From an uncultured Bacteroidales bacterium (GTDB taxonomy: Bacteria; Bacteroidota; Bacteroidia; Bacteroidales; Muribaculaceae), in NCBI GenBank assembly GCA_902772455.1, contig CACYAW010000014.1, positions 1 to 57,149 of the forward strand: a stretch of DNA of 57,149 nt. The letters run 5' to 3'. The translations under genes were made by a program, and so were the position numbers. Positions 16,803-24,651 of the stretch are shown piece after piece; position 1 is the stretch's first letter, and each line of letters starts with the position of its first letter. The notes under the pieces were generated by a model. The model made no database searches. It worked only from the letters and a program-made list of their open reading frames with translations, and was not told the origin of the DNA.

Positions 16803-19800
16803 ATGAAAACGATAGTGAACAAATTACGTTTTGCACTGCTGCTGGGCTTCGTGGCTATTAGCATGACAGTGCTGGCGCAAAATAACGTGAACTACGAGAA
16901 GTTCTCGGTCTCGACCCTGATGTTCCTGGACGAGATGGCAGGCAAAGTCAGCTTTGACGAGCCCACGCCGTCATTTAGAGCGGCAAAACACCGCCAACTC
17001 AAGGAAGGCGTCACGCCGCGACGCCCCATCGCCGCTCCCGACACACTTAACGGAAAGGCGTATATCTCGGCTTTTATCCATCTTACTGGAGATGACTACA
17101 TCGCCGAACTCGAAGCACTGGGTGTGGAAGTCATGTGCACGTTTGACAATGGCCTGCTGACCGCCAACATCCCTGTTGACATGATTGAGCAGGTCGCTGA
17201 GATCAAGGGCGTTACCCGCATTAATGTGGCTGAACTCCTCAAGCCAGAAACCGACCGTGCACGTCAAGCCAGCAACGTCGATGACGTGCTGACGCTCTCA
17301 CAAGACGCTCAGCTCGCCGGCCTGCAACAGATTTATGACGGCAAAGACGTCATCCTGGCGGTTCTTGACAACGGAATCGATTTCCAGCACATCGCCTTTA
17401 AGGACAAAAACGGCAATTCGCGCATCAAGGGTGCCTACTGCTATAACGGTTCATCGGTCACGGCCGATTGGACCGGCAGCGGCACATTGCCCACGACCGA
17501 TGACACCGCCGAGGACCACGGCACGCACACCAGTTCGATTGCCGGCGGCTCGAGTGTGATCGTCAACGGCACCAATATCACCGTTACCGATAACCATGCC
17601 GATGCCACCTACGGCGGCATGGCGCCGGGTGCCGACCTGTATCTGGCAGGGGTTTACGGGCTGAATAATGTTTATCTGGCCAATGCATTCGGTAAAGTTG
17701 TCAACTATGCCACTGCCCAAGGCAAGCCTCTGGTCGTGAGCAACAGCTGGAGCAACAGCTATGGCCCGCGCGATGCCAATAACGGAGACGAATTTGAGCA
17801 ACTGATGGCTCAATACTTTGGAGATAGCCATCCCAACAGGATCTGCCTGTTTGCCGCATCTAACCGAGCCGGCAACGCACCCGCCAGCGAGGGGGGCGGC
17901 TTATACGTCAGTGGCATGTCCAGCAGCGCGAGCCCGCTAGGTTCTCTATTGCGCTGCAGCTATTATAGCAACACTGACAACAGCAACTATTATAATGGTC
18001 TGATCCTGGATGCATGGGGCCGCTCGACAAGTAATCTGGCTTGTAAAATCTATGTGGTTGACAACACGACGGGCGAAATCCTCACAAGCGTTACTGTCAC
18101 ACCTCCCAACTATGGCAGCTCCACCACTGTGAGTGGCTTGGGCACGTACTATAGCGGCACCCTCACCGCCTACTGGGCAACCAACAACAATTCAGGAAAA
18201 AGGCAGTTGCGCCTTAACGCCAGCGGACTGGATGCAGTTCAGTACACCTATGACGAAGCGAATAATTATTACACGACACCTTATACCCTAGCCGTCGAGG
18301 TCTATCCCACCAATGGCAGTTGCATCGTGGACATGTGGGCAGGCTCCAGGGGCTACTTCACCAGCTATGTGAACACGGCTGGTCACAATTGGGTAATGGG
18401 TAGCGATGACGTTAGTGTGAGCGACCACGCCGTTATCAATCAAGTCATCTCGGTGGGTTCTTATGTGACACGTGAGGGTTACGGCAATAACGAGATTGGC
18501 GACATCAGCCCGTTCTCGGGTTACGCCATCGCCAGCGCATGTCCTGCCGGCACCCAGCATCCCTGGATCACCGCACCTGGCGAGGTCATTATATCGGGAT
18601 TTAACCACTATGTATCCGCTGCTAACCACGGCACAGTGGTGGTCAATAACACGAACAGCCCTTATGGCGCAGCTCAGGGAACGTCGATGGCGACACCCGC
18701 TGCAGCCGGTATCGTGGCACTGTGGATGCAGGCTGCGGCACAATGCGGTCACCAGCTCACCCACAGCGAGGTGAAGCAGATCATGGCCCAGACCGCCATC
18801 CATGACTACTGGACCGATAACGGTCCCAACGCCAGCCACTTTGGCAACGGCAAGATTAACGCACTGGCCGGTATTGAATACATCCTGAACCAATATGCCG
18901 TGCCCACCATCTATGCCGATCCTACCAGCGTGACCTTTGAGGCAGAGCCTGGCACGACCAACACGCAGACAGTGACCGTCAGCGGCTTAATGCTCACAGA
19001 TGACATCACGGCAACCTTGACCGACCCCAGCGGCATGTACAGTATCAACACCACCAATCTGGGCACTGGCGGCAACCTGGTGATCACTTACTCGCCCGAC
19101 GCACCCGGCACCCACAATGCCACCATCACGCTGACCAGCCCAGGCGCTGACCCCGTGACCATCACCATCAACGGCACCGCCGCTATCAAAGCCGATGCGA
19201 CCGTTGCTGACGGCACTGACACCAACTATTATTTGCCCATCTACGGAAATCAGTATGGTAATAAGCAGATCAACCAGATGATCTATCCTGCCAGCATGTT
19301 GACTGAGATTGAGGGCAAGAAACTGAAGTCGATGAAGTTCTACTCCACGGGTATCAACTTCTCGGGTGGAGCGTTCAATGTGTCGATGGGTACAACAACA
19401 CTGACGGCATTCCCCCGAACCAATTACTCCCGCATCACTGGCCTTACAACGGTTAAGACCGGGCAAGTTGCCGTGAGTGGCGGGAACGAACTGTTGATCA
19501 CATTTGATGAACCATATGAGTACAATGGTGGAAACCTGGTGATTGAATTTGAGGTGACATCAACGGGAAGCAATAGCACAACGTATTTCTACGGCATCAA
19601 TCCTGGAGGTTATACATCATTCAACTCCTATGGTACAAGCATCAACAACAATGGTAGGTATGGCAGTGGTTCCCGCCGCCAGTTCCTGCCCAAGGTGACC
19701 TTTGAATGGGAGGCTGAGTTTATTCCTGTCACCGCAGGTACTGTCAGCCCCAGTAGTTTGACTTTCGACGATGTGCGCATCGGGCGCAGCAGTACTCAGA

Positions 19801-21128
19801 CTGTGACCGTGACCAACACTGGCAACCAAAGCTTCACCCCCGTTATCGACACGACGGGGCTGCCCAGCGAGTTCACCGTGACGGGCAACGGCGAGGTATT
19901 GCCCAACGGCAGCATTGACCTGACTGTGACATACACGCCCACCGATGAGGGCCCGCACAGCGGTTCATTCACCGTGACCATCGGCGACCAGACCTACACT
20001 GTGACCGTGACTGGTAACGGCATGATCGTCAACAGCAAGTTGGTGAGCAACAATGTCATGGTGGATGTTTACCACAGCGATTTGGAAAGCAATCTGGGCA
20101 CCTACATCTTCACCGAGGATGAGGTTGTCCTGGACGAAGACATGAGCCTGTCCTATAACGATGAAGACGGTGATGTCAAGGTGCTTGTCAAGCGCGATGC
20201 CCCCATCACCCAATATGAGGTGTGGACCTACACCGAAGGCTATACCGTGGCCACTGCCACACGCGACGGTGACGGTTACAGTTCAGGTGGGGAAACGTTC
20301 AATTTCATTGACGATGCTACCCAAATGTGGATACCGATGGACGTCAATACTGACGGCAGCGCAGTGATGTCCTACTATGTGCCTGTCACCATCGCCAATG
20401 GCGTAATGACGACGGGTAACACCTATGGCGCGCCAGTGAGGGAACGCGAGTATGACCCTGTCACGCTCAACCTCTACATCGGTGGCAGCAAGAGTGATCA
20501 ACGACTGGGCGGCCACTGGACGCAGACACTGCCCGATGGAACCCAAAAGGAATACTGCGTTTACACGCCGGTCATCTTCGTAGAGGCGCCCCAACTCGAC
20601 TTCATCACCCACAAGCCCTACTTGTTGCGTGCATGGCTTGTTGCCGACGATGAGGTCACCTACTACAATTTTGACCGTATCGATGGCGCCATCAAGGGTA
20701 CCACCGTGCTCGAGATGCCCTATCTGTTGGGTGAATTGCCGGTAGTTGAGGGGATGCCAGGCGTCAACTTCATCATTGGCGAGGACTGGGATGCCCACGC
20801 TTCGCCCGTGAGACTGCAAAACGCTTTTGGCGCTCCCTGTGAAAATGCCAACGTCATGATTGTCGTGCGTGCTTATTATCAGCGCGGCAATGAGGGCAAC
20901 AGCCAGTCGTTGCGTGCAGGTGGTGGCGGTTATGGCTTCGGCCAGGGTTCGGGCAGTGGAGAAGGCATTCCCACCGCGGTGGCCGAACTCACCGGCAACC
21001 TGCAGGTAATAGACGTGGAATACGTCAACACCATGGGCATTCAGTCCAGCCAACCCTTTGACGGACTGAACATCGTTGTGACCCGCTATAGCAACGGCAC
21101 AATCGTGACGACTAAAATCGTTCGCTAA
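16803..21128 (+). CDS. Secreted subtilisin-like serine protease (S8) with sorting-like tail
   Basis: The 1,441-residue protein has a signal peptide (cleavage near VLAQ), a propeptide-like segment to about 165, and an S8 catalytic domain with Asp in AVLDNGID (about 188), His in EDHGTHTSS (about 239) and Ser in GTSMATPAAAG (about 628). The triad looks intact. A large insertion lies between His and Ser. Ig-like/ASH-type sandwiches follow (TQTVTVSG; STQTVTVTNTGN). From about 1075 there is a partial C-module (VMVDVYHSDLE, GTYIFTEDEV, YLLRAWL) whose opening part is in the preceding gene. The C-terminus has the family tail (SSQPFDG, NIVVTRYSNG, TKIVR). It is probably a T9SS-exported surface protease; the substrate is unknown. 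Confidence 0.85.
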   Translation: MKTIVNKLRFALLLGFVAISMTVLAQNNVNYEKFSVSTLMFLDEMAGKVSFDEPTPSFRAAKHRQLKEGVTPRRPIAAPDTLNGKAYISAFIHLTGDDYIAELEALGVEVMCTFDNGLLTANIPVDMIEQVAEIKGVTRINVAELLKPETDRARQASNVDDVLTLSQDAQLAGLQQIYDGKDVILAVLDNGIDFQHIAFKDKNGNSRIKGAYCYNGSSVTADWTGSGTLPTTDDTAEDHGTHTSSIAGGSSVIVNGTNITVTDNHADATYGGMAPGADLYLAGVYGLNNVYLANAFGKVVNYATAQGKPLVVSNSWSNSYGPRDANNGDEFEQLMAQYFGDSHPNRICLFAASNRAGNAPASEGGGLYVSGMSSSASPLGSLLRCSYYSNTDNSNYYNGLILDAWGRSTSNLACKIYVVDNTTGEILTSVTVTPPNYGSSTTVSGLGTYYSGTLTAYWATNNNSGKRQLRLNASGLDAVQYTYDEANNYYTTPYTLAVEVYPTNGSCIVDMWAGSRGYFTSYVNTAGHNWVMGSDDVSVSDHAVINQVISVGSYVTREGYGNNEIGDISPFSGYAIASACPAGTQHPWITAPGEVIISGFNHYVSAANHGTVVVNNTNSPYGAAQGTSMATPAAAGIVALWMQAAAQCGHQLTHSEVKQIMAQTAIHDYWTDNGPNASHFGNGKINALAGIEYILNQYAVPTIYADPTSVTFEAEPGTTNTQTVTVSGLMLTDDITATLTDPSGMYSINTTNLGTGGNLVITYSPDAPGTHNATITLTSPGADPVTITINGTAAIKADATVADGTDTNYYLPIYGNQYGNKQINQMIYPASMLTEIEGKKLKSMKFYSTGINFSGGAFNVSMGTTTLTAFPRTNYSRITGLTTVKTGQVAVSGGNELLITFDEPYEYNGGNLVIEFEVTSTGSNSTTYFYGINPGGYTSFNSYGTSINNNGRYGSGSRRQFLPKVTFEWEAEFIPVTAGTVSPSSLTFDDVRIGRSSTQTVTVTNTGNQSFTPVIDTTGLPSEFTVTGNGEVLPNGSIDLTVTYTPTDEGPHSGSFTVTIGDQTYTVTVTGNGMIVNSKLVSNNVMVDVYHSDLESNLGTYIFTEDEVVLDEDMSLSYNDEDGDVKVLVKRDAPITQYEVWTYTEGYTVATATRDGDGYSSGGETFNFIDDATQMWIPMDVNTDGSAVMSYYVPVTIANGVMTTGNTYGAPVREREYDPVTLNLYIGGSKSDQRLGGHWTQTLPDGTQKEYCVYTPVIFVEAPQLDFITHKPYLLRAWLVADDEVTYYNFDRIDGAIKGTTVLEMPYLLGELPVVEGMPGVNFIIGEDWDAHASPVRLQNAFGAPCENANVMIVVRAYYQRGNEGNSQSLRAGGGGYGFGQGSGSGEGIPTAVAELTGNLQVIDVEYVNTMGIQSSQPFDGLNIVVTRYSNGTIVTTKIVR

Positions 21129-21151
21129 ATACCGTTTTATCGACATCACAT

Positions 21152-21218
21152 CCTCTGACCTTTAGCCTTTAGTCTCGGTTCCATTCCTTTGTGGAACAGG
21201 CAGATAAAGGCTAGAGGT
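21152..21218 (+). terminator. Long hairpin after the subtilase gene
   Basis: The CCTCTGACCTTTAGCC arm (from 21152) pairs imperfectly with a right arm ending GGCTAGAGG, with an inner GGTTCCA/TGGAAC stem. The T run is weak. Confidence 0.55.
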
Positions 21219-21281
21219 TATTTGCTGCATGTAAAAGAGTGTTACTTTTTTTAATTTTTTTCATATTTTTTGCTACCATTT

Positions 21282-21313
21282 TTTGGTAATTTGAATCAAA
21301 ATATATATCTTTG
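21282..21313 (+). promoter_or_regulatory. Promoter of the compact modular gene
   Basis: TTTG at 21282-21285 and TATCTTTG at 21306-21313, 20 bases apart. The predicted start is near 21320. Confidence 0.75.
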
Positions 21314-21524
21314 CGGCATTAAGTATATTACCAATATTGAATAGCATTCCATCTTAGCACACTTTAGTCAACAGGAAAGATATTATCTTGTCAGCTTTAT
21401 CTTGATGATGATAGGAGAGATTTGTGGCCTATTGGAATGGAAGAGTCTGGATATGAAATATTTGTAGTAAACTTAAGAAAAAACTGAGAATACATTTTTT
21501 ATTAACTTTTAATCGTATTTTATC

Positions 21525-24416
21525 ATGATGACTAAAAACTTATTGAGGCTTTTCGCAGCCTTGTTGATGACGCTTGGGTTCATGAGCACCCAGGCTCAGA
21601 CTGCGGTTCACCCCAAGGCATATTATGATGCCATCACTTATCAGTGGACCGACGCCAGTGGTGTTACTCATGAGAATGCCATCACTGACGAGGCAACCAA
21701 TCCTTACCAGATTATTGCCCTGTTGAAGAAAGTGTACTGCGACCCCAACATCCCGGGTCCCCATTACAGCGCCTACAAAGCTGACGGTACAACACGCGAG
21801 CGCGAGGTTTACTACGGCGCCGTGGGTGGCGGCTGGAACATCAGCGCTGATGACGTGATCAAGCCCTATGAGGACGGTTACACCCTGCTGATGGTCTCTG
21901 TAAATGATAACCTGAACCTGTATGGTGGCGACACTCGTCAGTATGGGAGGACTTACGACTCCAACTTCTATACCACGACCAGCGAACTGGTGAAGTACAT
22001 CAGCGACAACGTGACCGCTGTTCAGCTGCTGACCGACGGTCTGCGCATTGGTGAAGGTGAAAATGCGGGTACCGCATTCAACATCAGCGGTGAGTATGAC
22101 CGTTTCTTCATGCTCGGTAAGGGCCAGGCCCGTGAAAAGGATCCTGAGGTTATTGACTATGAGGAAGATCACAATGTCATTTGCGGTGAGCGCGTGCCCT
22201 TCAAGCAGATGTTTGAGCAGTTCAGCCCCACGGATGGTAATCCGGATAGCGAAACTGAAAACTTCTATGCCAAGATGATGGATGGTGAGCTTTATCGCGT
22301 TCAGCACGACTGTGCCTCGGTTATCGAAGTGGAGCACTACTTCTCGATGTACGGTAAGCACGTGCATCAGGTCCGCTCACTGACGGGTCTGAACATCTTC
22401 ATTCCCGACTATCGCTTGAAGTATTGGGAAACCACCTATAATGGATACAAAGTTGATGGTCGCACCCTCAACCCCTACAAGACCGTTAATGGCAATCCGT
22501 TCCGCAGTGCACAGTATCTGACCGCCAACTTTGGCGATTACAATCTCAACTATTCACCCAAGGTAGGTATCTACACCATCGAACTCAAGGGTGAAGCTGT
22601 ACCTGCAGCCGAGGAGAAGACCTATGACGTGGTCCTCACGTGGGAGTCGTCACTCGATGAGATGTCGGGCGGTACCGTGGGCCAAGATTACATCCTCTAC
22701 CTTGTTCTCACCGATGAGGAGGGCAACGAGGTGCGCCAGGAGATCATCACCACCACCGACAACAGCTACACCTATTCCGTGCCTCAGGATGAGCACAGCT
22801 ACACCTTGAGCTACATCGTCTATGGCCAGCCCAACGATGGCGAGCATGACATGTTTGTGGCATGGTCTAATCAGGTTGACATCATTATCCCCGGCTGGAA
22901 TGACTTCCTGAGCTTGGGCCTCAACCACTATGAGAGCGACTATGTCAAGAACGAGGAGCTGAACTATTACCGCAACTTCATCAACGTTCACAATGCTGAC
23001 GCTGTCAACGGTTTGACTCCCGCGCGTGTCAGCGCCGGTGAGAACAGTTTCACGCTCTACCGCTTTGACGCAGCCACCCCCAACGTGATGATCCCCGTTG
23101 CCACCTTGACATTGACCAACAACTACAATGGTTTGCGCTATAACATCAGCTATACCAACCAGGCACCCAGGGCTGGATACGATGTGCAAATCACTACCAA
23201 CGGTGACCTCACCGTAGATAATAATGGCATCATCAACATGGATGCTGTGTTATTCGTTGACCAGTTCAACGCCAGCACAGCATTGAACGACCATCCCGCG
23301 CGTTACGGCTATGTATTGATGCTCAACAACGCTGATTCAGAGAAGAGCACCAACACTGTCGAGGTTCCCGTCTATAAGACCAATGCTAAGCTTGGTGGCT
23401 ACTACACCGAGGAAGAAGTGATGAACGACGCCGAAGAGCGCAACCTCATTCCTGGCGTGAAGAACGGTGCAATCGATGTGAACCTGCTGGCTAATCCCGC
23501 AATCGACTACTATACTGTAGAACGTGGTGACAATGACCTGCCCAACCAGGAGATTTCCATGATGCAGCTGCGCAGCGACGGCACCTTCATGGAGATGTCC
23601 GATGCACTGGGTCAGGCTGGCATGATCATCAACGCTGGTCCTAACGCCTTCAAGGATCCCCTGATTGTTACCGGTGAGGCTGGTGACTACATGACCTATC
23701 AGACCGTGATCTGGACCTTCGGTGAAGACCGCGTGAAGAACAATCCTCCTCAGCACATTGACGATGTGAACAGCTATGGTAGCGAGATCATGAAGACTGG
23801 CGTTGCCGACCTGAACGTAACCATTACCGGTACCCGCAGCGACAACCAGTACTCGAACTGGAAGGACGAGAATGGCGAGGTCTGCAGCATCTACAATCCT
23901 GTTATTACAGTTGCTGCCGAACTGCCCACCTATGCCAGCATTGAGTATGAGCCTTACATGGTTCGCGTTTGGAGACTCTGCGATCAGATCCGCAACTCTG
24001 TCATTGTAGAGAACGGCCACAGGGCTAACGACTGGTGGTCGCCCCGTCCCGCTGACCTGCTCATCGTGGACAAGCTCACTGATATGACAGACCTGACTCT
24101 GGGCAGCGAGACCAGTAACGCTCTGGCATTTGGTGCCACCAACAGTGCCGACATCACCTTCGTGGTACGCTACTACTACAAGGCTGCTGATGGCGCTAAG
24201 GCAGATGCTGACGCTCCCAAGTACTTTGTTGTCGAGCAGATTGTGCCCTGGACCAATATCTCCACCAGCGTTAACGAGATCAACGCAGCTGTTGAGTCAT
24301 CCAGGACCTATTACAATGCACAGGGTCTGCAGAGCGACAAGCCCTTCGATGGCATGAACATCGTTGTGATCACTTACAGTGACGGCAGCACCAAGACCGC
24401 CAAGGTCGTACGCTAA
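21525..24416 (+). CDS. Compact modular surface protein with N-module, C-module and sorting-like tail
   Basis: The 963-residue product has a signal peptide (ending STQAQ). Its N-module shows NPYQIIALLKKVY, PGPHYSAY, VYYGAVGGGWNI, LLTDGLRI, FFMLGKGQAR, VPFKQMFEQFSPT, PKVGIYTIEL, IPGWNDFLSLGLNHYESDY and NYYRNFINVHN. The C-module begins near 571 (VLFVDQFNAST, NDHPARYGYVL, GGYYTEEEVMND, YEPYMVRVW). The tail has YYNAQG, SDKPFDGMN and KVVR. It is the only undisturbed single-gene version of this architecture in the window and serves as the reference for the split and frameshifted copies. ATG 21525 is followed by a second ATG at 21528; either could be used. The family is unrecognised; surface localisation via T9SS is inferred. 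Confidence 0.75.
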   Translation: MMTKNLLRLFAALLMTLGFMSTQAQTAVHPKAYYDAITYQWTDASGVTHENAITDEATNPYQIIALLKKVYCDPNIPGPHYSAYKADGTTREREVYYGAVGGGWNISADDVIKPYEDGYTLLMVSVNDNLNLYGGDTRQYGRTYDSNFYTTTSELVKYISDNVTAVQLLTDGLRIGEGENAGTAFNISGEYDRFFMLGKGQAREKDPEVIDYEEDHNVICGERVPFKQMFEQFSPTDGNPDSETENFYAKMMDGELYRVQHDCASVIEVEHYFSMYGKHVHQVRSLTGLNIFIPDYRLKYWETTYNGYKVDGRTLNPYKTVNGNPFRSAQYLTANFGDYNLNYSPKVGIYTIELKGEAVPAAEEKTYDVVLTWESSLDEMSGGTVGQDYILYLVLTDEEGNEVRQEIITTTDNSYTYSVPQDEHSYTLSYIVYGQPNDGEHDMFVAWSNQVDIIIPGWNDFLSLGLNHYESDYVKNEELNYYRNFINVHNADAVNGLTPARVSAGENSFTLYRFDAATPNVMIPVATLTLTNNYNGLRYNISYTNQAPRAGYDVQITTNGDLTVDNNGIINMDAVLFVDQFNASTALNDHPARYGYVLMLNNADSEKSTNTVEVPVYKTNAKLGGYYTEEEVMNDAEERNLIPGVKNGAIDVNLLANPAIDYYTVERGDNDLPNQEISMMQLRSDGTFMEMSDALGQAGMIINAGPNAFKDPLIVTGEAGDYMTYQTVIWTFGEDRVKNNPPQHIDDVNSYGSEIMKTGVADLNVTITGTRSDNQYSNWKDENGEVCSIYNPVITVAAELPTYASIEYEPYMVRVWRLCDQIRNSVIVENGHRANDWWSPRPADLLIVDKLTDMTDLTLGSETSNALAFGATNSADITFVVRYYYKAADGAKADADAPKYFVVEQIVPWTNISTSVNEINAAVESSRTYYNAQGLQSDKPFDGMNIVVITYSDGSTKTAKVVR

Positions 24417-24444
24417 CCATCACGACACCTAATTAATATAGGGA

Positions 24445-24478
24445 GAGGCACCCGTCACCGGGTTGCCTCTTTCTTTTT
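24445..24478 (+). terminator. Rho-independent terminator
   Basis: GAGGCA-CCCG (24445-24454), loop TCAC, CGGG-T-TGCCTC (24459-24469), followed by TTTCTTTTT. It ends the modular array. Confidence 0.9.
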
Positions 24479-24526
24479 GGGATTCTATTATCATTCACAT
24501 GAAAACTGAAAATTCCCGACAAAGTA

Positions 24527-24557
24527 TTGCACATCTCGCCAAATGTCAGTACCTTTG
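24527..24557 (+). promoter_or_regulatory. Promoter of the dockerin protein gene
   Basis: TTG at 24527-24529 and TACCTTTG at 24550-24557, 20 bases apart. The leader would be about 88 nt. Confidence 0.75.
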
Positions 24558-24651
24558 CGGCATGAAATGGACCTCGCTTTGCTAAAGCACTCATAATGAA
24601 CATTTTTGTTTATTAACATATTTCATTAACTCTAATTAATTTCAATCATTT

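Larger units (their letters stand above)
21129..21524 (+). other. Intergenic region: hairpin, promoter and AT-rich leader
   Basis: A hairpin lies at 21152-21218 and a promoter at 21282-21313. The ~200-nt leader to 21524 is AT-rich and, unlike those at 1220 and 7790, shows no clear similarity to them. Confidence 0.55.
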
